The notes beneath the pieces were generated by a model. It was not told the DNA's origin. It saw only the letters and a program-made list of their open reading frames with translations, and did no database searches. A DNA stretch of 36,009 nucleotides from Terriglobia bacterium (GTDB taxonomy: Bacteria; Acidobacteriota; Terriglobia; Terriglobales; Acidobacteriaceae). The number at the start of each line of letters is the position of its first letter. Position 1 is the stretch's first letter. Position numbers and translations under genes: made by a program. Positions 24,440 through 33,059 of this stretch are shown piece after piece. Location: NCBI GenBank assembly GCA_020073395.1, contig JAIQFF010000036.1:1-36009 (forward strand). The letters are read 5' to 3'.

Positions 24440-26125
24440 GTGCCGACGAAGGGTCCGCCTGAACCTGTCTCCGCAACAGCGTCACCTGAACCCGCCATGG
24501 GCAGCCCTCTTCCCGGTACGCCCATCCTGATCATCATGGTTGCTGCCTTCGCCGTGCTCCTGCCCACATTCTTTCTCGGAATCCCGTCCGGCCACGACTT
24601 CGAATTTCACGTGAACTCGTGGATGGAAGTGCTCAGCCAGTGGAAACTTGGCATCCTCTACCCGCGATGGGCGGCCCTGGCTCACTTTGGATACGGGGAG
24701 GCACGTTTTATTTTCTACCCCCCGGCATCGTGGATGCTCGGAGCGGCGTTGGGGTCGTTCCTGCCGTGGAGGATCGTGCCGGGCGTTTATGAGTGGATCG
24801 CGCTTACGCTCTGCGGGTGCTCGATGTTCCTGCTGGCGCGCCGCTATCTGCCCCGCCGTGACGCCATCTTCGCCGCCGCCTTATACGCCGCCAACCCCTA
24901 CCACATCGTCATCGTGTACTGGCGCAGCGCCTGTGCCGAGCTACTCGCCGGCGCGCTTCTGCCCCTGCTCCTCCTCGCCATCCTGCGCGCAGAGAAAATC
25001 GAAAAAAAATCGATCCTCCCTCTAGGGCTGATCGTAGCCGCCGCGTTGTTGACTAACATCCCGGCTGCCGTGATGTTGACTTACTCGCTGGCGTTGTTGC
25101 TGACGGTCGTCGCTGTCATGCGCCGTTCACCCCAGCCCCTCGCGATCGGCGCCGCCGCTCTTCTCCTCGGCTTGGCGCTGGCCGGGTTTTACGTTGTGCC
25201 CGTCTTATACGAGCAGAAGTGGGTGGAGATCGCGCAAGTGTTGTCACCAGGGGTCCGACCGCAGGACAATTTCCTGTTCACATCTCTCGACTACCCTGAT
25301 CATGACCGCTTCAATCTGTTGATCTCGCTGCTCTCAACCGCCGAGATCATCCTGCTTGGTATTTTCTGCTTTCTGTCGCGCTCCTGGCGTACCCGCGCCC
25401 CGCAGTTGTGGTGGATGCTTTCGGCCTGGTCAGCCGCCTCCGCCTTTCTCCTGTCTTCCTTCAGCTTTCTGCTCTATCGCTTTCTCCCCGAGTTACGTTA
25501 CGTCCAACTGCCGCTGCGCTGGCTGCTCTGCCTGAATGTCGGTTTCGCCTTGTTCGTCACGATGGCGTCTCGGCGCTGGCTGGCTCGTCCTCTGGCTTGT
25601 CTTGTCATGCTTGCGGTTCTGGCGTTCGTCTGGCATCGCGTCCAGCCCCCATGGTGGGATGACGCCGGCGACGTGGCTGAGATGCTGGACAATCAACAGG
25701 ACGGCGCCGGCTATGAAGGCATCGACGAGTACGTCCCCAACGGTGCCGACGTCTATGAGATCAAGCATGACGCGCGCCGGGTGACCTTCGAGGGCGATGG
25801 CAGCGCACGCTTCCGCATAACCCAGTGGGAACCCGAGTCCAAGTCGTTCAGCGCGAACGTGAGCCAACCGGGCACGCTGGTGTTGAGGCTGTTTAACTAC
25901 CCGGCCTGGAAGGTTGCGGTGAATAATCGTTCAGTCACAACTGGGACACACGCGATCACCGGTCAGATGGTCATTCCCGTCGCGGCCGGGGAAAATCAGG
26001 TGCGCATTGTCTTTGCGCGAACCCGCGACCGGGAAATCGGCGGATTGATTTCTTTCGGGTCAGGTATCCTGATACTCGGCATGATGTTTTTCAACCGGCG
26101 CCGCGCCCTCGTTTCAACGCCATGA
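24440..26125 (+). CDS. Multi-spanning membrane protein, 6-pyruvoyl-tetrahydropterin-synthase-related / GT-C-like
   Basis: A 561-residue integral membrane protein with about 10 hydrophobic segments, the first at about residues 28-48 (TPILIIMVAAFAVLLPTFFLG). The luminal-type loop GHDFEFHVNSWMEVLSQWKLGILYPRW, with its acidic pair after the first span, and the following FIFYPPASWML are typical of a family of bacterial membrane proteins annotated as 6-pyruvoyl-tetrahydropterin-synthase-related, which resemble GT-C glycosyltransferases using lipid-linked sugars. The C-terminal 130 residues form a soluble periplasmic beta domain (LVLRLFNYPAWKVAVNNR), as in YfhO-like proteins. The pterin name should not be read as an enzyme activity. 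The GTG at 24440 is uncertain; an ATG at 24497 is an alternative. The stop overlaps the rdgB start by four bases (ATGA). Confidence 0.78.
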   Translation: MPTKGPPEPVSATASPEPAMGSPLPGTPILIIMVAAFAVLLPTFFLGIPSGHDFEFHVNSWMEVLSQWKLGILYPRWAALAHFGYGEARFIFYPPASWMLGAALGSFLPWRIVPGVYEWIALTLCGCSMFLLARRYLPRRDAIFAAALYAANPYHIVIVYWRSACAELLAGALLPLLLLAILRAEKIEKKSILPLGLIVAAALLTNIPAAVMLTYSLALLLTVVAVMRRSPQPLAIGAAALLLGLALAGFYVVPVLYEQKWVEIAQVLSPGVRPQDNFLFTSLDYPDHDRFNLLISLLSTAEIILLGIFCFLSRSWRTRAPQLWWMLSAWSAASAFLLSSFSFLLYRFLPELRYVQLPLRWLLCLNVGFALFVTMASRRWLARPLACLVMLAVLAFVWHRVQPPWWDDAGDVAEMLDNQQDGAGYEGIDEYVPNGADVYEIKHDARRVTFEGDGSARFRITQWEPESKSFSANVSQPGTLVLRLFNYPAWKVAVNNRSVTTGTHAITGQMVIPVAAGENQVRIVFARTRDREIGGLISFGSGILILGMMFFNRRRALVSTP

Positions 26126-26739
26126 TCCGCGTCCTCATCGCCACCTCGAACCCGGGCAAGCTCCGTGACTTCGCCGGGGCCGCGGCTCCGCTGGGAATCG
26201 AGGTTGCGCCTCTGCCGAATTTCGACTCCATTCCCACCGCAGTCGAGGACGATCTCACCTTCGAGGCCAACGCCCGCAAAAAGGCCGAATACTACAGCAC
26301 GTTTGTCCCAGGAGAAATCGTTCTGGCCGACGACTCCGGCCTTGAAGTCGATTGCCTTGGCGGCGCTCCCGGAGTTCACTCCGCACGCTACGCTGCTGGC
26401 CAGCCTCACTTGGTAGGAAACAACAGTGATGACCAGGCCAACAACGCGCGCCTGATCCGCGAGCTCAAAAAAAATCCCGCGAAAGAACGTACCGGCCGCT
26501 TCGTCTGCGTGATCGCCGTCGCCCGCGACGGAAAAACCCTGAACGCATTTCGCGGCCAGGCGGAAGGCTTGCTTCTCGATTCTCCCCGAGGCTCGGGCGG
26601 ATTCGGATACGACCCGCTGTTCTATTTTCCGTCCATTCAAAAGACCTTCGCGGAACTGACGCCGGAAGAAAAAGCACAGTACAGCCACCGCGGCGCAGCC
26701 TTCCGCCAGTTCCTCGACTGGTACCTCACTAAGAACTAA
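26122..26739 (+). CDS. rdgB: XTP/dITP pyrophosphatase (RdgB/HAM1 family)
   Basis: A 205-residue enzyme that hydrolyses non-canonical purine triphosphates (XTP, dITP, ITP) to monophosphates, keeping them out of DNA and RNA. Family motifs are intact: ATSNPGKLRDF at the N-terminus, LADDSGLEVDCLGGAPGVHSARYA in the middle with the metal/catalytic acidic residues, and GSGGFGYDPLFYFP, then the C-terminal SHRGAAFRQF. Length fits the family. The ATG overlaps the end of the membrane-protein gene (ATGA), so translation is coupled and the two share an operon without an obvious functional link. Confidence 0.95.
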   Translation: MIRVLIATSNPGKLRDFAGAAAPLGIEVAPLPNFDSIPTAVEDDLTFEANARKKAEYYSTFVPGEIVLADDSGLEVDCLGGAPGVHSARYAAGQPHLVGNNSDDQANNARLIRELKKNPAKERTGRFVCVIAVARDGKTLNAFRGQAEGLLLDSPRGSGGFGYDPLFYFPSIQKTFAELTPEEKAQYSHRGAAFRQFLDWYLTKN

Positions 26740-26765
26740 AAACCGGGGAGAGAGAACTGGTTTCC

Positions 26766-26795
26766 TTGACTTCCCTTCTGCGTCACCGAGATAAT
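26766..26795 (+). promoter_or_regulatory. Sigma-70-type promoter of the sdhCAB operon
   Basis: TTGACT (26766-26771) and GATAAT (26790-26795) are separated by 18 bases. Both hexamers match the consensus at five of six positions. Transcription would start near 26802, about 34 bases before the sdhC start codon. Confidence 0.6.
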
Positions 26796-26835
26796 AAACG
26801 GTTCTCCAGTCATCTCTGACATCACAAGGGGTCCA

Positions 26836-27600
26836 GTGGCGACAACCGCCAGTCCGACAGCTCCGGTGAGCACCCACGAAGGCGTTCCGCCTCTGCGTGC
26901 CGGCCAGGGCCATTCGTTCCTGCTCCGCAAGCTTCACTCCCTGAGCGGCATCATTCCGGTGGGCGCATTCCTGGTTGAGCATTTCGTCTCCAACGCCTTC
27001 GCCACCCGCGGCCCCGGAGCATACGCCAAGCAAGTCGAATTGCTTTCGAGCTTTCCGTTTGTCTTCTACCTCGAGCTGTTCGGGATCTGGCTGCCGATTC
27101 TCTACCACGCCCTCTACGGCTTCTACATCTGGTTCCGGGGCGAGAGCAACGTCACCGACTATCCCTGGGCCGGCAATTGGATGTTCACCTTGCAGCGCTG
27201 GACCGGCGCCATCGCCTTCTGCTACATCGTGTGGCACACCTGGCATTTGCGCTTCAGCGGCGTGCACATCCTGACTCACCCCGACGCCGCATTCGGCAAG
27301 GTGCAACTGGAATTTCAGCACACCTGGGCCCTCGCGTTTTATGCGCTGGGAATTTTCTGCGCCTCCTGGCACTTTGCTTATGGATTGTGGCTGTTCGCCG
27401 CCAAGTGGGGCATCACGACCGGCGACGCGGCCCGGCGCAGATTCGGCTACGTCTGCTTCGCTATCGGATTGCTGTTCATAACGGTGGGAGCGCTTACCAT
27501 GCGCTCGTTCTTAAACACGCCGTTGCAACCCATAGGCCCGCAGAGCGGCGTGCATGATTCCTTTGCCGGCGCGGTAGCGCCCGGAAATAGACTGCGGTAG
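26836..27600 (+). CDS. sdhC: Succinate dehydrogenase cytochrome b558 subunit
   Basis: A 254-residue membrane anchor of succinate dehydrogenase (complex II), binding heme b and menaquinone. Five hydrophobic segments are visible. Likely heme-ligand histidines lie in LLRKLHSLSGIIPVGAFLVEHF, ILYHALYGFY, IVWHTWHLRFSGVH and CASWHFAYGLW, as in the di-heme B-type enzymes of Bacillus and Wolinella. The GTG start has AAGGGG upstream. It heads the sdhC-sdhA-sdhB operon behind the promoter at 26766; a single anchor subunit with no separate sdhD is normal for this type. The C-terminal 25 residues are a polar tail. Confidence 0.94.
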   Translation: MATTASPTAPVSTHEGVPPLRAGQGHSFLLRKLHSLSGIIPVGAFLVEHFVSNAFATRGPGAYAKQVELLSSFPFVFYLELFGIWLPILYHALYGFYIWFRGESNVTDYPWAGNWMFTLQRWTGAIAFCYIVWHTWHLRFSGVHILTHPDAAFGKVQLEFQHTWALAFYALGIFCASWHFAYGLWLFAAKWGITTGDAARRRFGYVCFAIGLLFITVGALTMRSFLNTPLQPIGPQSGVHDSFAGAVAPGNRLR

Positions 27601-27618
27601 ACAGGAAATCCAAACTAG

Positions 27619-29400
27619 ATGGCATCAAACCCGAAAATCATAGTGATCGGCGGCGGGCTGGCCGGGCTTTCCGCCGTCATCAAGATTGCCGAGATGGGAG
27701 GGCACGTAGACCTGTTCTCCATCGTGCCGGTGAAGCGGTCGCACTCAGTCTGCGCCCAGGGCGGCATTAATGCCGCTAAAAACCTTAAGGGCGAAGGCGA
27801 TTCCACCTGGCAGCATTTTGACGACACGGTGTATGGCGGCGACTTCCTCGCCAACCAGCCTCCGGTCAAGGCCATGTGCGACGCCGCCCCGGGCATCATC
27901 GATCTCCTGGATCGTATGGGCGTGCCTTTCAACCGCACGCCTGAGGGATTGCTCGACTTCCGCCGCTTCGGTGGCACGCTTTTCAATCGCACTGCTTTCG
28001 CGGGCGCCACCACCGGCCAACAACTGCTCTACGCACTCGACGAACAGGTGCGACGCTATGAATCCGAAGGCAAGGTCCGCAAATTCGAACACTGGGAGTT
28101 TCTCTCCGCTGTGCTCGACTCCAACCGCGTCTGCCGCGGCATTTGCGCCATGGATTTGCGCTCCATGGAAGTTCGCACGTTCCCCGCCGAAGCCATCATC
28201 ATCGCCACCGGAGGCAATGGAGCCATCTTTGGCAGGTCGACCAATTCGGTCGTGTGTACCGGTTCGGCACAGTCGGCGCTCTACCAGCAGGGATGCTACT
28301 ACGCCAACGGCGAGTTCATTCAGGTGCATCCCACATGCATTCCCGGCGAAGACAAGCTGCGCCTGATGTCCGAGTCGGCGCGCGGAGAGGGCGGACGCGT
28401 CTGGGTGCCGAAAATTCCCGGCGACAAACGCGACCCGCTTTCGATTCCGCCAGATGAACGCTGGTACTTCCTGGAAGAGTGGTATCCGAAATACGGCAAC
28501 CTGGTGCCCCGCGACATCGCCACCCGCGCCATCCACAAAGTGGTATACGAGCACAACCTCGGCATTGACGGCAAGCCGATGGTCTATCTCGATCTCACGC
28601 ACATTGACCGCAAGATTCTCGACCGCAAGCTCGAAGGCATCCTGGAGATCTACGAGAAGTTCGTGGGCGACGATCCCCGCGACACTCCCATGAAGATTTT
28701 TCCCGGTATGCATTACACCATGGGCGGCCTGTGGGTGGACTTCACGCAGGCCACGAACGTCCCCGGCATTTACGCCGCGGGCGAGTGCGAATATCAGTAC
28801 CACGGCGCCAACCGGCTGGGAGCCAATTCCCTGGTCTCCTGCATCTATGGCGGATTCGTTGCCGGGCCGACCGCGCTTAACTACGCCTGCAATCTCAAGG
28901 CCGCGCCGGGCAATGGCTACTTCGATATCGAGCGCAAGCGTCAGGAAGAAAACAACGCCACCCTGATGAAATCGGATGGCACCGAAAATCCGTTCAAGCT
29001 ATGGCGCGAGTTGGGCGACCTGATGACGAAGAACTGCACCGTCATCCGTTACAACAAGAACCTGCAGGAAACCGACGCCGAATTGTGCAAACTGCTGGAG
29101 CGCTTCCGCCACATCAACCTGAGCGACCGCACGCTGTGGGCCAACACCTCGGTGGTCTTCGCACGGCAGCTCTACAACATGCTGCAACTGGGACGGGTGA
29201 TCGCCCAGGGCGCCGCCATGCGCGACGAGTCGCGCGGCGCACACTACAAACCGGATTTCCCCGAGCGCGACGACAAAAACTGGCTGAAGACGACAAAAGC
29301 AACCTTCGCCCCGGATGCCGACGAACCGAAATTCGAATTCGAGCCAGTGGACGTTTCGCTAATTCCACCGCGCCCAAGGAGATACGACGCAGTGAAATAA
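27619..29400 (+). CDS. sdhA: Succinate dehydrogenase flavoprotein subunit
   Basis: A 593-residue catalytic subunit that oxidises succinate to fumarate with covalently bound FAD. The dinucleotide-binding motif is VIGGGLAGLSA (residues about 10-20), and the covalent FAD site is the His in KRSHSVCAQGGINAAKN. Active-site regions include VHPTCIPGEDKLRLMSESARGEGG, GMHYTMGGLWVDF, and the cap ending AAGECEYQYHGANRLGANSLVSCIYGG. The gene lies 18 bases after sdhC. A hairpin pair follows it before sdhB. The length is normal and no disruption is seen. Confidence 0.97.
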   Translation: MASNPKIIVIGGGLAGLSAVIKIAEMGGHVDLFSIVPVKRSHSVCAQGGINAAKNLKGEGDSTWQHFDDTVYGGDFLANQPPVKAMCDAAPGIIDLLDRMGVPFNRTPEGLLDFRRFGGTLFNRTAFAGATTGQQLLYALDEQVRRYESEGKVRKFEHWEFLSAVLDSNRVCRGICAMDLRSMEVRTFPAEAIIIATGGNGAIFGRSTNSVVCTGSAQSALYQQGCYYANGEFIQVHPTCIPGEDKLRLMSESARGEGGRVWVPKIPGDKRDPLSIPPDERWYFLEEWYPKYGNLVPRDIATRAIHKVVYEHNLGIDGKPMVYLDLTHIDRKILDRKLEGILEIYEKFVGDDPRDTPMKIFPGMHYTMGGLWVDFTQATNVPGIYAAGECEYQYHGANRLGANSLVSCIYGGFVAGPTALNYACNLKAAPGNGYFDIERKRQEENNATLMKSDGTENPFKLWRELGDLMTKNCTVIRYNKNLQETDAELCKLLERFRHINLSDRTLWANTSVVFARQLYNMLQLGRVIAQGAAMRDESRGAHYKPDFPERDDKNWLKTTKATFAPDADEPKFEFEPVDVSLIPPRPRRYDAVK

Positions 29401-29415
29401 TTCACGTTCACGTAG

Positions 29416-29456
29416 GGGCGGGTGCCCGCACCCGCCCGGCCGAGCGAAGCTCGGCC
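29416..29456. repeat. Tandem hairpins between sdhA and sdhB
   Basis: GGGCGGGTG (29416-29424) pairs with CACCCGCCC (29429-29437), and GGCCGAGC (29438-29445) with GCTCGGCC (29449-29456). They fill most of the 88-nt gap inside the operon and resemble a dispersed palindromic repeat rather than a terminator, since no T run follows. They could protect the sdhCA mRNA from 3' decay. Confidence 0.65.
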
Positions 29457-29488
29457 GAGGGTTTAGAACTAAGAGCTAAAAGCTAAAC

Positions 29489-30241
29489 ATGGCCGAAAAA
29501 AAATCCGTACTCTTAAAGATCAAGCGCCAGCCGAACCCCAACGTCCGGCCCTACTGGGAAGAATTCGAACTCCCCTGGCACCCGGGTATGAACGTGATCT
29601 CCTCGCTCATGGAGATCGCGGCCAACCCAGTCACCCGCGAGGGCAAAACCACCACGCCCATCACCTACGACTCGAACTGCCTCGAGGAGGTCTGCGGCTC
29701 CTGCGCCATGCTGATCAACGGACGCGCCCGCATGGCCTGCTCCGCTCTTGTGGACAAGCTCGAACAGCCCATCCGGCTCGAGCCTTTTTCAAAATTTCCT
29801 GTGGTCCGCGACCTGGCGGTCGATCGCAGTGTTCTGTTCGAGAATCTCAAAGCGGTAAAGGCCTGGGTCCCGATTGATGGCAGCTACGACCTTGGCTCGG
29901 GCCCCCGCATGACCATGGAGGAGCAAGAAGCGGCCTACCCGCTCTCCCGCTGCATTTCTTGCTGCTGCTGCATGGAAGCCTGTCCCCAATTCAATGAGGA
30001 CACCGGATTCGTTGGCGCGGCCACGATTTCCCAAGTCCGCCTCTTCAATACTCATCCCACAGGTGCGGCGTTGAAGCGCGAACGTCTTGCGGCCCTAATG
30101 GGGGACGGCGGCATTCAGGAGTGCGGCTATGCCCAGAACTGCGTTGAGGTCTGTCCCAAAGACATTCCTCTCACCCGCTCCATTGCTGAGGTAGGCGGCG
30201 ATGTCATGAAGCAGGCGATTGGTGATTTGTTCAGGAAGTGA
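29489..30241 (+). CDS. sdhB: Succinate dehydrogenase iron-sulfur subunit
   Basis: A 250-residue subunit passing electrons from FAD to quinone through three clusters. The [2Fe-2S] ligands are Cys64, Cys69, Cys72 and Cys84 in NCLEEVCGSCAMLINGRARMAC. The [4Fe-4S] and [3Fe-4S] clusters use CISCCCCMEACP and CGYAQNCVEVCPKDIPL. Spacing is that of the B-type enzyme. The start ATG has no strong ribosome binding site, so it may depend on read-through from sdhA. The gene ends the operon. Confidence 0.97.
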   Translation: MAEKKSVLLKIKRQPNPNVRPYWEEFELPWHPGMNVISSLMEIAANPVTREGKTTTPITYDSNCLEEVCGSCAMLINGRARMACSALVDKLEQPIRLEPFSKFPVVRDLAVDRSVLFENLKAVKAWVPIDGSYDLGSGPRMTMEEQEAAYPLSRCISCCCCMEACPQFNEDTGFVGAATISQVRLFNTHPTGAALKRERLAALMGDGGIQECGYAQNCVEVCPKDIPLTRSIAEVGGDVMKQAIGDLFRK

Positions 30242-30378
30242 CGCTCATCCGTAACACCACTAAAGTGGCATGCCGGGAATTGTCATCGCCCGACCGCAGA
30301 GTGTCATTCAGAAGCGCCAAAAGCCGTGCGCATAGGGCCTTTGGGCCCGTAAGCTCTTGTAAATTACTTACCCCCTGA

Positions 30379-30394
30379 TTGGCATCCCGGTTGC
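30379..30394 (+). promoter_or_regulatory. Sigma-54-type promoter element
   Basis: TGGCATCCCGGTTGCT matches the -24/-12 consensus TGGCACG-N4-TTGCT, with GG and GC ten bases apart as required. Transcription would start near 30405 and give a leader of about 190 nt before the gene at 30598. No enhancer-binding activator gene is in the window. Confidence 0.55.
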
Positions 30395-30456
30395 TCCTAC
30401 ATATAACGGTTGCCACGGGCGCGCCGTTAGCGCGAGTTAAGTAACCAAGGGTAACG

Positions 30457-30511
30457 CCGGGGGGCTCTTCCAGAGCCACCCCGGGCACAAAAAAAGCCCT
30501 TGTTTTTGTGC
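30457..30511 (+). terminator. Tandem hairpins in the leader of the DUF5715 gene
   Basis: CCGGGG + GGCTCT pair with AGAGCC + CCCCGG (one bulged A, loop TCC) at 30457-30484. Directly after, GCACAAAAA (30485-30493) pairs with TTTTTGTGC (30503-30511). They lie between the sigma-54-like element and the coding region, so they could be an attenuator or the end of the sdh transcript. No clean T run follows the first stem. Confidence 0.45.
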
Positions 30512-30597
30512 AGCCGCGGTTTAGAATACGCGCCTGTCTCAAGCGCCCTGGGACAAACGCAACAAGACAAACGCAACAAAAAGTTCAAGGCCACTTC

Positions 30598-31335
30598 GTG
30601 AAACATAAGATTCAAAGCGCGACACTTCTTTTTTTGCTGGCCACCCTCTGTGCGCCCGCTTTTGCTCTGCACAGCTACGTTGCGCCACGTCGCACTCATC
30701 GGGTCCGTCGCGCTCACCTTCGTCGCCTTCGCTGGAATCCCGTGTTTCGTCCTTCTCGCGAATCTCTGCTGCTGCAGAATCAAGAGATCGACCGGATGGA
30801 TTTGCCCCGCATTCAGGACGACGCCGAGCTTGAACAACTGAAAGCCAGCGAAGATCTGGTTCCGATCGTTGCCGGCCCCACACTTCGCTTCGATCCGCGC
30901 CTCGATCCCGATCGGCGCTACTGCCGTCCCTGGACGCGTGAGTTTCTCGATGATCTGGGCGCGGCTTATTACAAGCGTTTTCATACCTCCATTCAGGTGA
31001 ACTCGGCGGTCCGTACGGTGAAGGTGCAGAAGAAACTTCGCCGCCATAATCGCAATGCCGCGCCCGCCGAAGGCGAGATCGCTTCTTCGCACCTGGCCGG
31101 CGTCACGGTTGATATTCAGCGCCGCGGTCTGAGCCGCGAACAGATCAAGTGGGTCCAGGACTACATGCGACCGCTAAAAGAGCAAGGCCTGATCGAACCG
31201 GAAGAAGAACGCCGTCAGTGGGTGTTCCACGTGATGGTCTCCGGCCGCTATACCGACTGGCGAGAGTCCATGATGCTGGCCGGCGAGCAGCCGATTCCGC
31301 AAACCTCCGAAACCGCAGAACTGCCACTCCAATAA
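30598..31335 (+). CDS. Exported M15-like peptidase-domain protein (DUF5715)
   Basis: A 245-residue protein with a signal peptide (HKIQSATLLFLLATLCAPAFA, residues about 2-24). After a basic linker the C-terminal domain (about 95-225) has the layout of M15-type D-Ala-D-Ala carboxypeptidases: FHTSIQVNSAVRT, then SSHLAGVTVDIQRRG with the His and Asp expected as zinc ligands, and RQWVFHVMVSG with the third ligand His. This suggests a periplasmic zinc-dependent cell-wall peptidase, although the usual catalytic Glu near the last motif is not clear, so activity is uncertain. The GTG at 30598 opens the signal peptide and has AAGG upstream. Confidence 0.82.
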   Translation: MKHKIQSATLLFLLATLCAPAFALHSYVAPRRTHRVRRAHLRRLRWNPVFRPSRESLLLQNQEIDRMDLPRIQDDAELEQLKASEDLVPIVAGPTLRFDPRLDPDRRYCRPWTREFLDDLGAAYYKRFHTSIQVNSAVRTVKVQKKLRRHNRNAAPAEGEIASSHLAGVTVDIQRRGLSREQIKWVQDYMRPLKEQGLIEPEEERRQWVFHVMVSGRYTDWRESMMLAGEQPIPQTSETAELPLQ

Positions 31336-31384
31336 CGCCCACCCAGGTTTGTCATCCTGAACGGAGTGTCACGCTTCGCTGTTC

Positions 31385-32947
31385 TCATTCCCACTCGATC
31401 GTACCCGGCGGCTTCGACGTGACGTCGTACACCACGCGGTTCACACCCTTCACCTCATTTACGATCCGGCTGGAAATCGTTTTCAGCACTTCATGTGGCA
31501 GGGGCACCCAGTCGGCGGTCATGCCATCTTCGGAGTGAACCGCACGCACGGCGCAGGTGTAGGCGTAGGTACGCTGGTCGCCCATCACGCCGACTGACAT
31601 CACTGGCAGCAGGACCGCGAAGCTTTGCCAGATTTTGGTGTAGAGGCCGGCTTTCTTGATTTCTGTTACCACGATGTCATCGCACTCGCGCAAGATTTTC
31701 AGGCGTTCGGGGGTGACTTCGCCGAGGATTCGGACCGCCAGGCCGGGTCCCGGGAAAGGCTGGCGTTGGAGTACTTCTTCCGGCACGCCCAGGTCGCGGC
31801 CGATCTTTCGGACTTCATCCTTAAATAAATCTTTCAGCGGCTCGATCAGCTTGAGCGTCATTTTGTCGGGCAGGCCGCCCACGTTGTGGTGGGTCTTGAT
31901 GGTCTGCGATGGCCCGCGCACCGAGCGTGACTCGATCACATCGGGATAGAGCGTGCCCTGCACCAGCCACTCCACCTCGCCTTCCGTCTGTTCGATGCGC
32001 TGGGCCTCGGCGTCAAAGACTGCGATAAATTCGTTGCCGATGATCTTGCGCTTGGTCTCCGGATCGGTGACACCAGCGAGCTTGTCCAGGAAACGATCGG
32101 TGGCATCGACCGCGACCAGGTGCAGGCCCAGCTTGTCGCGCAGGCCGTGCTGCACTTTTTCGAACTCGTTCTTGCGCAGGACGCCGTTGTTGACGAATAC
32201 GCAAGTGAGGCGCGAGGAACCCGTGCCGTCGCGCATGGCCCGGTCCACCAGGGTAGCGGCCACGGCAGAATCGACGCCGCCGGAGAGGGCGCAGATGGCT
32301 CGTCCCTCGCCCACTGTCTGCCGCACGCTGGCTATGGTGGCATCAATAAAGTGCTGCGCAGTCCAGGTAGGTTGGGCGCCGCAAATTCCAAGAGCGAAGT
32401 TGCGCAAAATGTCGGTACCCGACTGAGTGTGGCGCACCTCGGGATGGAACTGCACCGCCCACATTTTTCTCTCCGGAGCCTCGATGGCGGCCACTGCACT
32501 GGGAGAACTGGCCACCAGGTGAAAGCCGGCGGGCAGTTCTACCGCTTCGTCGCCGTGCGACATCCAGACCGAAAGTCTTGCGGGGAGACCCTCGAAGAGA
32601 CGGGAACCGTTCTGGATTTGAACGTCGGCATGACCGTACTCGCGTTTGTCGGCGGCCCGCACCTTGCCGCCGAGGGTGTGCACCATGAACTGGAGTCCGT
32701 AGCAGATGCCAAGCACGGGCAAGCCCAACTGCAGCACCCGCGGATCGGCGGGGGGAGCGTCGGGGTCATATACCGACGAAGGACCGCCGGACAGAATGAT
32801 GCCTACCGGCGAATAGCTGCGAATTTCTTCCAGCGTGGCGGTGCAGGGCAGCACTACTGAAAAAACATTCTGTTCACGGATGCGGCGCGCGATGAGTTGC
32901 GAGTACTGCGCCCCGAAATCGAGGACGACGATGGATTGGGTTTCCAC
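31385..32947 (-). CDS. guaA: GMP synthase (glutamine-hydrolysing)
   Basis: A 520-residue enzyme that converts XMP to GMP with ATP and glutamine. The class I glutamine amidotransferase domain (about 1-195) has catalytic Cys82 in GICYGLQFM and the His168/Glu170 pair in VQFHPEV. The ATP-pyrophosphatase domain has the P-loop SGGVDS at 222-227, followed by the dimerisation domain with PFPGPGLAVRILGEVTPERL and the C-terminal end PPGTIEWE. All parts are intact. The GTG at 32947 starts METQSIVVLDFGAQYSQLIARR, as expected for the family. It stands alone between the DUF5715 gene (convergent) and a membrane-protein gene. Confidence 0.98.
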   Translation of the reverse strand: METQSIVVLDFGAQYSQLIARRIREQNVFSVVLPCTATLEEIRSYSPVGIILSGGPSSVYDPDAPPADPRVLQLGLPVLGICYGLQFMVHTLGGKVRAADKREYGHADVQIQNGSRLFEGLPARLSVWMSHGDEAVELPAGFHLVASSPSAVAAIEAPERKMWAVQFHPEVRHTQSGTDILRNFALGICGAQPTWTAQHFIDATIASVRQTVGEGRAICALSGGVDSAVAATLVDRAMRDGTGSSRLTCVFVNNGVLRKNEFEKVQHGLRDKLGLHLVAVDATDRFLDKLAGVTDPETKRKIIGNEFIAVFDAEAQRIEQTEGEVEWLVQGTLYPDVIESRSVRGPSQTIKTHHNVGGLPDKMTLKLIEPLKDLFKDEVRKIGRDLGVPEEVLQRQPFPGPGLAVRILGEVTPERLKILRECDDIVVTEIKKAGLYTKIWQSFAVLLPVMSVGVMGDQRTYAYTCAVRAVHSEDGMTADWVPLPHEVLKTISSRIVNEVKGVNRVVYDVTSKPPGTIEWE

Positions 32948-33059
32948 GGACGAGTTTCTCAGATTGCGGGGGGCGTGTAAAGAGGCAACGTGGTGGGGTA
33001 GTGGCTGAATTTGCTCAGATCACGCCAGTACCCGTGGTGGGAACATCAGTTTATGGTTT

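Larger units (their letters stand above)
30242..30597. other. Intergenic region, 356 nt, with sigma-54-like promoter and hairpins
   Basis: Holds a GGGCC/GGCCC hairpin at 30335-30348, a sigma-54-type element at 30379-30394, a 12-bp hairpin at 30457-30484 and an A/T stem at 30485-30511 (listed separately). A GTG at 30508 is in frame with the next gene but would add a Lys/Arg-rich stretch before the signal peptide and is not preferred. Confidence 0.5.

Noticed and set aside
25996-27372. Minus-strand frame of 458 codons opposite rdgB and sdhC
   Set aside because: It is antisense to two clearly recognised genes and resembles no protein family.
27745-28803. Minus-strand frame of 352 codons opposite sdhA
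   Set aside because: Antisense to sdhA in a GC-rich genome where such shadows are common; no recognisable protein features.
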